DNA of 32,347 nucleotides from an uncultured Parabacteroides sp. (lineage in GTDB: Bacteria; Bacteroidota; Bacteroidia; Bacteroidales; Tannerellaceae): the NCBI RefSeq assembly GCF_905196875.1, contig NZ_CAJJWO010000057.1:1-32347 (forward strand), written 5' to 3'. Position 1 is the stretch's first letter; each line of letters starts with the position of its first letter. The translations under genes and the position numbers were made by a program. Of the stretch, positions 1 to 7,775 are shown in pieces. The notes beneath the pieces are model-generated. The model saw only the letters and a program-made list of their open reading frames with translations, did no database searches and had not been told where the DNA came from.

Positions 1-1198
1 CGAAGTTAGTGAAGTTACGTACTTTTGCAGTATGGCGTGAACCAACCGGGAAGCGAGATTCGATATCTTCCCATGGGTCAGCTTTCAGTTGTTTGATACC
101 CAGAGACATCTTACGTTCGTCACGATCTAAAGTCAGGATAACTGCTTCGATTTCGTCACCAACCTTCATGAAGTCCTGAGCAGAACGCAGGTGCTGAGTC
201 CAGCTCATTTCTGATACGTGGATCAAACCTTCTACGCCCGGAGCGATTTCGATGAATGCACCGTAGTCAGCCATAACAACCACTTTACCTTTTACTTTGT
301 CACCAACTTTCAGGTTAGTATCCAAAGCATCCCAAGGATGCGGAGTCAGTTGTTTCAAACCAAGAGCGATACGTTTCTTTTCATCATCGAAGTCAAGGAT
401 AACAACATTGATCTTCTGATCAAGCTGAACGATTTCTTCCGGATGAGAAACACGGCCCCAAGAAAGGTCTGTAATGTGGATCAAACCGTCTACGCCACCC
501 AGGTCGATGAATACACCGTAAGAAGTGATGTTTTTAACAGTTCCTTCCAGAACCTGTCCTTTTTCCAGTCTAGAGATAATGTCTTTCTTCTGTGCTTCAA
601 GCTCTGCTTCGATAAGAGCTTTGTGAGATACAACAACGTTCTTGAATTCCTGGTTGATCTTTACGATCTTGAATTCCATTGTCTTACCTACGAATACGTC
701 ATAGTCGCGGATAGGTTTAACGTCGATCTGAGAACCCGGTAAGAATGCTTCGATACCGAATACGTCAACGATCATACCGCCCTTAGTACGACATTTGATG
801 TAACCTTTGATAATTTCGTCTTTTTCAAGAGCTTCGTTAACACGATCCCAAGAGCGTGTAGCGCGAGCTTTCTTGTGAGAAAGGATCAGCTGTCCTTTTT
901 TGTCTTCCTGGTTTTCGATGTATACTTCTACTTCGTCACCAATTTTCAGATCCGGATTGTAACGGAATTCCGCCATTGATACAACACCGTCTGATTTGAA
1001 ACCGATGTTAACTACAACTTCACGTTTGTTCATTGCAGTAACGGTTCCCATAACGACTTCCTTATCCTTTACAGTGTTCAGGGTTTCGTCATACGTTTTT
1101 ACAAGGTCGTCCTTGCTTACGTCACCGTAAGATTCGCCCATTTCATAGGCGTCCCAGTTGAAATCGTCAACCGGCTGAATGTTCTTTAAATTTTCCAT
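1..1198 (-). CDS. rpsA: 30S ribosomal protein S1 (N-terminal 399 codons, cut by window edge)
   Basis: Ribosomal protein S1 binds mRNA on the 30S subunit and helps recruit it for initiation; in Bacteroidetes, which use weak Shine-Dalgarno sequences, this role should matter more than usual. The frame is open from ATG at 1198 to the left edge without a stop, so the C-terminus is missing. The translation starts MENLKNIQPVDDFNWDAYE and shows four complete S1 (OB-fold) repeats at about residues 47-113, 130-196, 213-281 and 298-367, with a fifth beginning near 385. Repeats three and four carry the typical YGVFIDLGGVDGLIHITDLSWG and YGAFIEIAPGVEGLIHVSEMSW type cores. The usual family length is near 600 residues with six repeats, so about one third lies outside. 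A good housekeeping promoter sits upstream at 1274-1305. The identification is secure. Confidence 0.97.
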   Translation of the reverse strand, partial: MENLKNIQPVDDFNWDAYEMGESYGDVSKDDLVKTYDETLNTVKDKEVVMGTVTAMNKREVVVNIGFKSDGVVSMAEFRYNPDLKIGDEVEVYIENQEDKKGQLILSHKKARATRSWDRVNEALEKDEIIKGYIKCRTKGGMIVDVFGIEAFLPGSQIDVKPIRDYDVFVGKTMEFKIVKINQEFKNVVVSHKALIEAELEAQKKDIISRLEKGQVLEGTVKNITSYGVFIDLGGVDGLIHITDLSWGRVSHPEEIVQLDQKINVVILDFDDEKKRIALGLKQLTPHPWDALDTNLKVGDKVKGKVVVMADYGAFIEIAPGVEGLIHVSEMSWTQHLRSAQDFMKVGDEIEAVILTLDRDERKMSLGIKQLKADPWEDIESRFPVGSRHTAKVRNFTNF

Positions 1199-1273
1199 TC
1201 TCTAATTGTTAATACTTAAGTTTGTTTTAATTAGTAAGTTAGACATTATGTTGTCATCTCTCAAAAATCGGGG

Positions 1274-1305
1274 CAAAGGTAACTCTTTTTTTCTGATAGA
1301 CAATA
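1274..1305 (-). promoter_or_regulatory. Bacteroidetes-type promoter for rpsA
   Basis: On the minus strand a perfect -7 box TACCTTTG lies at 1281-1274, with an ATTG -33 element at 1305-1302 about 19-20 bp upstream. This matches the Bacteroides consensus TTTG-N19-TAnnTTTG. It implies a 5' leader of about 70 nt before the rpsA ATG at 1198. Confidence 0.75.
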
Positions 1306-1429
1306 GTTTTGCTCTGGAAAATACGTTTCTATACCTCTTGTTTTCTTTTGCCGGGACAATACGTCTTCACATAACTGCTCTTCAGACTGTTTTTTTGTTT
1401 TTTATTGAATAGGATACTTTGATTATTAA

Positions 1430-1457
1430 TTGGTTCTGGTAAAATACATTATCTTTG
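1430..1457 (+). promoter_or_regulatory. Promoter for the truncated histidine kinase gene
   Basis: The -7 box TATCTTTG is at 1450-1457, preceded by TTGG at 1430-1433 as a -33 element with a spacing slightly short of consensus. The start codon follows at 1477, so the leader would be short (about 12 nt). An intact promoter suggests the compact kinase gene is still transcribed. Confidence 0.65.
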
Positions 1458-1476
1458 CGGTTTATTACACTATATT

Positions 1477-2361
1477 ATGTATAAAGGTCGTTTTCGCCTC
1501 GAACTAAAACAGAGTTTTCTCTGTGTTTTTTGTATACTTTGTATATTTATTATATGTATAAAGGCTACAGCAGTAAACCGTACTATCCGTCTGGATAGCC
1601 TGAAAACAGTCCTGTCTTCAGAACTGGCACCGGATGTCACTATTAAAACGTTAAAAGAATTAGCCGACCTGTACCGACAAGAACCGGAAGAGGCGAGTCA
1701 AGCCAAAACGACCTTTATAGCCAATATCAGTCATGAGGTACGGACACCTCTGAATGCGATTGTCGGTTTTGCCAGCCTATTGTCCGATTCCTCTTGTACG
1801 GAGGATGAAAAAGGGGAGTTCTCGTCCATTATCAGTAATAATACAGAACTGTTGTTGAATCTGGTGAATGACGTCTTATGTCTTTCACAGATTGAAGCTG
1901 GAAATCTGAGTTTTTCTGTTTCTCCTGTCTGTCTGGTTGATTGTTGCCGGAATTCGATTGAAACCATCCGTCATCGGGTTACTGAGGGTGTCTCTTTGAC
2001 TTTTACTCCTGAAGATCCTTCCTTACAATTGAATACCGATCCTTTACGTTTACAACAGTTACTGGTGAATCTGTTGATCAATGCCGTCAAGTTCACGGAA
2101 GCGGGAGAGATAAATCTCTCTTTCCATTGTGATCGCGAGAAGAATGTGGTTGATCTGGTTGTCACCGATACCGGATGTGGAATACCAGCTGATAAGGCAG
2201 CCTTAATATTCAAAAGGTTTGAAAAAATAGACGAGTATAAACAAGGTACTGGTCTGGGATTATCGATTTGTCAGGCCATAGCGAAGGCTTTGGGTGGCTC
2301 GATCCGCGTGGATTTGAACTATACACAAGGGGCCAGGTTTATTTTTACTCATCCTCGTTGA
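1477..2361 (+). CDS. Compact sensor histidine kinase lacking its sensor and second membrane helix
   Basis: 294 residues. It keeps the catalytic core: HisKA with phospho-accepting His86 in SHEVRTPLNAI, N box NLLINAVKFT, G1 box DTGCGIP, F box FKRFEK and G2 box GTGLGLSI. The N-terminus is a hydrophobic segment (about 14-32) after a basic start, followed by an Ala-Thr-Ala possible cleavage site, then a short DSLKTVL stretch that also opens the periplasmic part of the two kinases downstream. Compared with the 700-residue kinase at 4616, residues 1-72 and 73-290 are collinear with its residues 1-72 and 475-692, so about 402 codons of TPR sensor, membrane helix and coiled coil are absent. With one N-in/C-out hydrophobic segment the kinase domain would face the periplasm, where there is no ATP. 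It may therefore be inactive. There is no internal in-frame ATG. It could be a decaying paralogue or a repurposed protein. Confidence 0.85.
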   Translation: MYKGRFRLELKQSFLCVFCILCIFIICIKATAVNRTIRLDSLKTVLSSELAPDVTIKTLKELADLYRQEPEEASQAKTTFIANISHEVRTPLNAIVGFASLLSDSSCTEDEKGEFSSIISNNTELLLNLVNDVLCLSQIEAGNLSFSVSPVCLVDCCRNSIETIRHRVTEGVSLTFTPEDPSLQLNTDPLRLQQLLVNLLINAVKFTEAGEINLSFHCDREKNVVDLVVTDTGCGIPADKAALIFKRFEKIDEYKQGTGLGLSICQAIAKALGGSIRVDLNYTQGARFIFTHPR

Positions 2362-2472
2362 TGTGGCAAACTTAGGGAATAGTAAGTGTTATGATCTGGG
2401 AAGTGTATGAAATTCAATTGTGTTTGCCGGGAAATATATTGAAATATTCCATTCCGGATAAATATTTATTCG

Positions 2473-2480
2473 TATGTTTG
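2473..2480 (+). promoter_or_regulatory. -7 promoter box for the second histidine kinase
   Basis: TATGTTTG is a perfect TAnnTTTG box 24 bp before the preferred start codon at 2505. The -33 region is poor. The box lies inside the longer open frame that begins at 2391, which supports starting the gene at 2505. Confidence 0.6.
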
Positions 2481-2504
2481 TCGGTCGCTATAAGTAAAGT
2501 ATGC

Positions 2505-4604
2505 ATGAAGACGAAAAGTCTGTTTATATATAGGAGCACAAAACTTGTTTGTATTGTGGTTCTTTTGCTTTGCACTATATCCGCATTTTCCCAGAATGAG
2601 AGGGGAAGGCTCCGGACGGATAGTCTGCAAAGTGTGCTGCAAAAAGCAAAAACGCCTGAAGAGAAACTAACTGTTTTGAAAGAACTGGTGGCAATAAACC
2701 GGCAGCAAAAAGTGGAAGTTTCTTTGGGTAAAGAAATTATGAATATAGCGATGCAGTCCGATTCTTTTCAGACTGTTTATAATACGATGGCGGAGTTGAG
2801 CCGTTATTATTATAATCAGGATATGCGTGACAGTATGTTGTATTGGTATGCTATGATCGATACGATTTCCCGGCAGCGTAGAGAATGTCCTGATGCCTTG
2901 TTTACAGCCGGAAGCCTGGTCTGCCAGGATTACTTGTGGGGGGAAGATTATGAACTGTCGATGAGTGAAGCTATCCGGCAGATTAATCTTGCAGATAAGG
3001 AGCACCAGGAATATGGACAAGCAAGTGGTAATTATAATCTGGCTTTGATCTATCAGGTCATCGGTCAGGATAGTAATGCCGTGGTTGCTTTCCGCAAAGG
3101 GTTGGTTTGGCTGGATAAAAATTTGGATAGACCGATGTTGGAGTTGCAATTCCTATCGGATATGGTTGTTTCGACTCTTCGCTTGAATTTGCTGGATGAA
3201 TCGGAAAAGTTGTTGATACGTTATGAAAAGCTACTGGATAAAATGGAACAGGATTATGAAACAAAAGGATATCTTTTTCCGGTCTTTTTTCATAAATGCA
3301 TGCTAAATGCTAAATTTTCTGAATTCTATACCCGTAGCGAACAACCTGGGAAAGCCTATGATTATCTGGAAAAGGCATCCGCTTTTATCAGCGATACATT
3401 GAGCGGTTTTGTAAAATATGCTTATTATCAGTCGGAAGCTCTTTATTATATGAAGGTCAAAAATGACCGGAAAGCTTTGTCTGCGATCGATAATGCGTTG
3501 GCTTTAGAAAATGACCTGGGTATGATGAACCTGAAAATGAAAGTCCTACGCCAAAGCGGACAATTACAGGAAGCTATTCTTGTCTATAAAAAAATGCTGA
3601 AAATGAATGCTTCCATCAATAATGAGGCCTTCAACCGCCAGATAACCCAGTTACGTGCCCTGAACGATTTGAATGATAGTGAGAAACAGATGCGTGAGTT
3701 GGAACATCAAAATGCACAAATAGCTTCCAAACAACTCCAGTTGTTCCATATTCTGGTGACGATCTCTATATTATTGATATTGGTTTTGATATTATATCGT
3801 TTGTATTGCCGGACACGCCGTTTGAAAAATGAATTGTTATGTGAGAAAGATTCGCTGCTGGAATCCGAAAAACAATTACGCGTCATCAAGGAGAAAGCGG
3901 TAGAAGCAAATCGGTTGAAAACTGTTTTTTTGGCAAATATCAGCCATGAAATACGTACTCCTCTGAATGCAATCGTCGGTTTTTCCGAATTGTTAGTGGA
4001 TAATTCTTTTCAGGAAAAGGAGAAGCTTGTTTTTGCTTCTACGATCAACCATAGTTCTGAGTTATTGATGAACCTGATAAACGATGTACTAGAACTTTCC
4101 CGCTTAGAGTCGGGAAATAATAATTTCACAATAAGGGAATGGGATGCCATATCGCTCTGTCGTGAGATGTTGCCGGAGGTAGGATCCAGGCTTTTCCCGG
4201 GGGTGAAACTCACTTTTAATCCTTCTGTTGAATCTTTGCCTCTGAATACCGACCGTTTTCGTTTGCACCAGTTGCTGAAGCATTTGTTGTCCAATGCCGT
4301 TAAGTTTACCCAAAAAGGAGAGGTGAACCTTACTATAGAGGCCGATCCTGAAAATGATCTGATCCGTTTTATAGTGACCGATACCGGTTGTGGCATTCCG
4401 GCTGACATGCAAATGAAAATATTCGAACGTTTCGAGAAACTGGATGAGTTTAAACAGGGAACAGGGTTAGGATTGGCTATTTGCCAGCTTGTAGCTACCC
4501 GGTTTGGCGGTTCATTATACCTTGACTCTTTTTATACGGAAGGGGCTCGTTTTATATTTATTCATCCTTGCAATGTTCCACTATCAAAAGAAGTTATATC
4601 CTAA
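2505..4604 (+). CDS. Membrane sensor histidine kinase with periplasmic TPR-like sensor
   Basis: 699 residues from ATG at 2505. The open frame extends to 2391, but the 2505 start gives a normal signal peptide (MKTKSLFIYR, then a hydrophobic core ending near SAFSQ) and a length that matches the 700-residue neighbour. Order of parts: signal peptide, helical TPR-like periplasmic sensor (about 35-370), a coiled coil, one membrane helix (about 412-435), a second coiled coil, HisKA with His481 in SHEIRTPLNAI, then HATPase_c with N box HLLSNAVKFT, G1 DTGCGIP and G2 GTGLGLAI. It should autophosphorylate and pass phosphate to a response regulator, but it has no receiver domain and none is encoded nearby. 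The stop at 4604 is 11 bp before the next kinase, so the two are probably co-transcribed. The ligand is unknown. Confidence 0.9.
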   Translation: MKTKSLFIYRSTKLVCIVVLLLCTISAFSQNERGRLRTDSLQSVLQKAKTPEEKLTVLKELVAINRQQKVEVSLGKEIMNIAMQSDSFQTVYNTMAELSRYYYNQDMRDSMLYWYAMIDTISRQRRECPDALFTAGSLVCQDYLWGEDYELSMSEAIRQINLADKEHQEYGQASGNYNLALIYQVIGQDSNAVVAFRKGLVWLDKNLDRPMLELQFLSDMVVSTLRLNLLDESEKLLIRYEKLLDKMEQDYETKGYLFPVFFHKCMLNAKFSEFYTRSEQPGKAYDYLEKASAFISDTLSGFVKYAYYQSEALYYMKVKNDRKALSAIDNALALENDLGMMNLKMKVLRQSGQLQEAILVYKKMLKMNASINNEAFNRQITQLRALNDLNDSEKQMRELEHQNAQIASKQLQLFHILVTISILLILVLILYRLYCRTRRLKNELLCEKDSLLESEKQLRVIKEKAVEANRLKTVFLANISHEIRTPLNAIVGFSELLVDNSFQEKEKLVFASTINHSSELLMNLINDVLELSRLESGNNNFTIREWDAISLCREMLPEVGSRLFPGVKLTFNPSVESLPLNTDRFRLHQLLKHLLSNAVKFTQKGEVNLTIEADPENDLIRFIVTDTGCGIPADMQMKIFERFEKLDEFKQGTGLGLAICQLVATRFGGSLYLDSFYTEGARFIFIHPCNVPLSKEVIS

Positions 4605-4615
4605 TAGAATAGAAT

Positions 4616-6718
4616 ATGAAGGGAAGCAAAATATATCGGGATAAGAGCGTGCTGTTTATCTGGCTATTGTGTGGCCTGTTCTTGTTTACTTTGTATGCAG
4701 GTGCTTCAGGAAATCGGATGGTACAGGAAACGGATAGTCTCAAATCCCTTTTGTTGGAGACTACTGATGCACGTGATATTATTCCTATAGCACTTCGTCT
4801 TTCAGATCTGAATGAGCAGGTACCTGAAGAGGTGGAATGGCTCGAATGCGTTTACAGAGAAGCGACCCGGATAGATTCGTTACCGATCATATATGTGGCG
4901 TTGACAAGATTATGCCAGTATTATTATAATGACAATAACCGGGACCGTTTGCTTTATTGGGGGAATAAAATCGACTCGATCGGTAAAAGCCGCAATGAAT
5001 ATCCCAATGAGCTGTTTGATTTCAAAAGTTATTCATGTCAGAATCTGTTGTGGTCGCGCGACTATGAAATGGCATTGAATGAAGCTTTGAGTGAATATCG
5101 TCTGGCAAGCGATCTCAAACATCCTTTTGGCTTGCTTCGGTGTACAGAAAGCTTGGGGCTTATTTATCAGACGATTCGTCGGGACAGTGATGCTGTGGTC
5201 GCTTTTCAGGAAGGTCTCAACTTAATCGAAAAAATAGATTGCCCGGAAAATGTGGCGATTGAGATAAAAGTTCGTCTTTGTTCGTATCAGTCTGAGTCTG
5301 CAATTCGTATTTGCCCCTATGAGCAAACAGTAGAGATACTGGAGCATTATAAGAAAGCGATCGATGAAATGGATGAGTTAAATAAGCGAACCGGTGGTGT
5401 ATATAAGGTCGGGAGAGATTATTGGCTGCTTTATTGTTTTTATACGGACTTTTATGTCAGGGTGCACATGCCGGAGAAAGCAAGAGGAGCATTGAATGAT
5501 GCGGCAAAGTATGTAGGAAATATTGTGACGGAAAATGATTATGTCATAAATACTTATCTGGCATCTCAGGCCCATTATTATAAAGAGATCGGAAATCTGC
5601 CTATGGCGATAAAACTGATTGACGAGGTCTTTGAAACAGAATGTATACCGGCTGATCTGCAATTCAAAGGGGATATTCTGCAGGAACAGGGAAAATTGGA
5701 GGAGGCACTGGTGTTGTATGATAAATTATATGAACTGGAATCGAAGCGGAATAAGGAAACATTCTTCCGCCAGATCAACCAACTCCGTACGTTGCACGAC
5801 CTGAATAGTCGTGAAGAACAAGCACATGAAATGCAAGTGAACAAAGAACGTATGAACGAAAAACAACATTTGCTCTTTTTCTCTATGGGGGTGCTTTTAC
5901 TCTTGCTCTGTCTTGTGTATATACTATTCTATTATTATCAGCGTGCCCGCCGGTTAAAAAATGAGTTACTGCAGGAAAAGCAGTACTTGCTGACATCCCA
6001 AAATAATCTGAAGTCTGAAAAAGTGAAAGCAGAGGAGGCTAGTCGCATGAAAAGTGCTTTTGTTGCCAATATGAGCCATGAGATACGGACACCTCTGAAT
6101 GCCATAGTCGGTTTCTCCGGTCTGTTGGTCGATGAATCGGCAGATCCGGAAGAACGGGGAGAGTATGCTGCGGTTATCCACAATAACACCGAGCAGCTAC
6201 TAAATCTTGTTAATGATGTACTGGATTTGTCGCGTATGGAAACGGGTGATCTGAATTTTAAATTCGGTGATTATTCGCTACTGGACTGTTGCCGCAAAGC
6301 GCTGGATAGTATTCGCCATAGGATTCCGGAGGGGGTAAAACTCACTTTTACTCCGGATGTCGTTTCGGTTGTGTTGCATACTGATATATTACGTTTACAG
6401 CAGATACTGACAAACTTGCTGACAAACTCGGCTAAATTTACGAGTGAAGGTGAAATCAATCTGGCGTATAAAGTGGATGAAACTGAAAGACAGGTCTATA
6501 TTTCCGTTACCGATACCGGTTGCGGTATCCCGAAAGAGAAACAAGCCGCCGTGTTCCGTCGTTTTGAGAAACTCGATGATTACAAGTCGGGTGCCGGCTT
6601 GGGATTATCTATCTGTACATTGATCGCAGACCGTTTGGGAGGGACTCTTTCGATCGATCCCGATTATGAGAATGGGGCACGTTTTATCTTTACTCATCCT
6701 TATGAAATACTTTCCTGA
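4616..6718 (+). CDS. Membrane sensor histidine kinase with periplasmic TPR-like sensor (paralogue)
   Basis: 700 residues, with the same architecture as the kinase ending at 4604 and probably in one operon with it. It has an N-terminal signal or anchor segment (about 11-29), a helical TPR-like sensor (about 40-390), a membrane helix near 420-440 (LLFFSMGVLLLLLCLVYILF), a coiled coil, HisKA with His488 in SHEIRTPLNAI, N box NLLTNSAKFT, G1 DTGCGIP and G2 GAGLGLSI. The sensor has diverged from the neighbour more than the kinase core has, as expected for duplicated receptors with separate inputs. There is no receiver or DNA-binding domain. Its last 29 bp overlap the 3' end of the convergent membrane-protein gene, and there is no terminator between them. 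The kinase assignment is secure; the signal and partner are unknown. Confidence 0.9.
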   Translation: MKGSKIYRDKSVLFIWLLCGLFLFTLYAGASGNRMVQETDSLKSLLLETTDARDIIPIALRLSDLNEQVPEEVEWLECVYREATRIDSLPIIYVALTRLCQYYYNDNNRDRLLYWGNKIDSIGKSRNEYPNELFDFKSYSCQNLLWSRDYEMALNEALSEYRLASDLKHPFGLLRCTESLGLIYQTIRRDSDAVVAFQEGLNLIEKIDCPENVAIEIKVRLCSYQSESAIRICPYEQTVEILEHYKKAIDEMDELNKRTGGVYKVGRDYWLLYCFYTDFYVRVHMPEKARGALNDAAKYVGNIVTENDYVINTYLASQAHYYKEIGNLPMAIKLIDEVFETECIPADLQFKGDILQEQGKLEEALVLYDKLYELESKRNKETFFRQINQLRTLHDLNSREEQAHEMQVNKERMNEKQHLLFFSMGVLLLLLCLVYILFYYYQRARRLKNELLQEKQYLLTSQNNLKSEKVKAEEASRMKSAFVANMSHEIRTPLNAIVGFSGLLVDESADPEERGEYAAVIHNNTEQLLNLVNDVLDLSRMETGDLNFKFGDYSLLDCCRKALDSIRHRIPEGVKLTFTPDVVSVVLHTDILRLQQILTNLLTNSAKFTSEGEINLAYKVDETERQVYISVTDTGCGIPKEKQAAVFRRFEKLDDYKSGAGLGLSICTLIADRLGGTLSIDPDYENGARFIFTHPYEILS

Positions 6719-7055
6719 GTTTGTAGTCGAGAAACAGGAGTATCAGAGTCAGTATGCCGATATAGAAATAGAAACTAAAGGTTGGGAAGTCGATCTTCGG
6801 CCATGTAATTTGTGGCCATGTAATTTCAGAAAGTCCCATATAATAAAAAATGGAAGCGATAGCCATCCCCACTATCCCTAGTGAAGCGACAATAACGGCT
6901 ATCAGTCCCAACCGTTCGTTACGTTTTTTGATCCTGACCGTTTCAAGCGCAATCAGCTGCATAACGTTCGGTCGGAAGGATACCGGCAATTCCTCTTCCG
7001 GCATTTGCTTGAATAGACTTTCCAGTATATCCGTGTTCTTTTTATTATCGTCCAT
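6690..7055 (-). CDS. Small two-helix membrane protein, candidate anti-sigma factor
   Basis: 121 residues. About 45 residues of charged N-terminus precede a hydrophobic helix (about 45-68), then a short loop with a Trp-Pro repeat (ITWPQITWPK), a second helix (about 93-110) and a basic tail. The gene starts 2 bp after the ECF sigma stop codon, so the two are translationally linked. Cytosolic N-terminus, membrane helices and position right after an ECF sigma gene fit an anti-sigma factor. I do not recognise a named family and see no zinc-binding HxxxCxxC motif, so the role is inferred from context. The 3' end overlaps the convergent kinase gene by 29 bp. Confidence 0.75.
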   Translation of the reverse strand: MDDNKKNTDILESLFKQMPEEELPVSFRPNVMQLIALETVRIKKRNERLGLIAVIVASLGIVGMAIASIFYYMGLSEITWPQITWPKIDFPTFSFYFYIGILTLILLFLDYKLRKVFHKDE

Positions 7056-7057
7056 AT

Positions 7058-7615
7058 TTATTTATCCTCCATTCCTTTGATTAATACAAATAACTTTTTT
7101 CGTATGCGGTGTAGTTTCACTTTGATGTTGGATGTACTGAGACCGGTAATAACCGTCAGTTCGTCCACTGTTTTTTCCTTCATATAAAAAAGCAGGATTA
7201 ATGCTCTTTCATCCGGAGGAAGCAGTGTAAGAGCTGTCTCCAGTTTATCGAGTTGGTCTGTTACCGTTGTATTTCCCAACAACTCACTTACCTCTTCTTC
7301 CGATACATTGCTGATCTGCGATTCCTCGATAGCAACGAATTCCTGTTTCTTTTTACGTAGTTCCGATATAGCCGTGTTGTAGGCAATACGATAAGTCCAG
7401 GTAGAGAAGCTGCAATCGGCTTTGAACGATGGCAAGTTACGAAAAACTTTCATAAATACATCTTGCGCCAGCTCTTCCGCATCTTCCTTATTACGTACCA
7501 TTTTAAGGATTAACGAATGAACCGGACGGCTGTATCTATCCAGAAGGCAGGCGAAACAACCTGTATCTCCCGCGGCTACTCTTTCTATATAATATGCGTC
7601 GCTATACAACTCCAT
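7058..7615 (-). CDS. ECF RNA polymerase sigma factor (sigma-70 family, SigW/RpoE-like)
   Basis: 185 residues, normal for an ECF sigma factor. The region 2 core is NKEDAEELAQDVFMKVF followed by FSTWTYRIAYNTAISELRKKK, which bind core polymerase and the -10 element. Region 4 is at about 125-180 (LPPDERALILLFYMKEKTVDELTVITGLSTSNIKVKLHRIRKK), a helix-turn-helix that reads the -35 element. The start at 7615 follows a purine-rich AAGGTAGG. Just upstream lies an ECF-type promoter (7627-7652) that is repeated on the opposite strand in front of the divergent gene. This suggests that the sigma factor controls both itself and that neighbour. The candidate anti-sigma gene follows with a 2-bp gap. Cell-envelope stress is the usual role for such factors, but the signal here is unknown. 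Confidence 0.93.
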   Translation of the reverse strand: MELYSDAYYIERVAAGDTGCFACLLDRYSRPVHSLILKMVRNKEDAEELAQDVFMKVFRNLPSFKADCSFSTWTYRIAYNTAISELRKKKQEFVAIEESQISNVSEEEVSELLGNTTVTDQLDKLETALTLLPPDERALILLFYMKEKTVDELTVITGLSTSNIKVKLHRIRKKLFVLIKGMEDK

Positions 7616-7626
7616 CCTACCTTATG

Positions 7627-7652
7627 GACGCAAGTTCGGTAATTTGGTTACA
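7627..7652 (-). promoter_or_regulatory. ECF-type promoter for the sigma/anti-sigma operon
   Basis: On the minus strand TGTAACC (7652-7646) is followed after 12 bp by TTGCGTC (7633-7627), giving AAC-N16-CGTC, the usual ECF sigma promoter form. The expected start of transcription is only a few bases before the ATG at 7615, so the message would be nearly leaderless. The same motif with identical spacing is at 7708-7733 on the plus strand. Confidence 0.7.
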
Positions 7653-7659
7653 ACTTGCA

Positions 7660-7700
7660 ATGATAAAAATACGAAATAAATCATTTATGTATTTTATCAT
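7660..7700. repeat. AT-rich inverted repeat between the divergent ECF promoters
   Basis: ATGATAAAAATAC at 7660-7672 faces GTATTTTATCAT at 7689-7700. The arms match except for one extra A, with a 16-bp spacer. The repeat lies between the two outward-facing -35 boxes, so it is suited to act as an upstream element or operator serving both promoters. No binding protein is known. Confidence 0.5.
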
Positions 7701-7707
7701 CTCTAAC

Positions 7708-7733
7708 TGTAACCTTTTCTGCCAGGTTGCGTC
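7708..7733 (+). promoter_or_regulatory. ECF-type promoter for the DUF6249-like gene
   Basis: TGTAACC at 7708-7714 and TTGCGTC at 7727-7733 are separated by 12 bp, giving AAC-N16-CGTC. This matches the promoter in front of the divergent ECF sigma gene base for base in both boxes. The start codon of the target gene is 42 bp downstream. Confidence 0.7.
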
Positions 7734-7775
7734 AAACTAATAAACGAATTAATAAAACATTTAATATTTACTGCT

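Noticed and set aside
218..742. Plus-strand open frame of 174 codons antisense to rpsA
   Set aside because: The minus-strand frame is unmistakably ribosomal protein S1; this is its shadow.
2391..2504. Upstream extension of the second histidine kinase frame
   Set aside because: The extension holds the promoter -7 box at 2473, and the 2505 start gives a proper signal peptide and a length equal to the paralogue.
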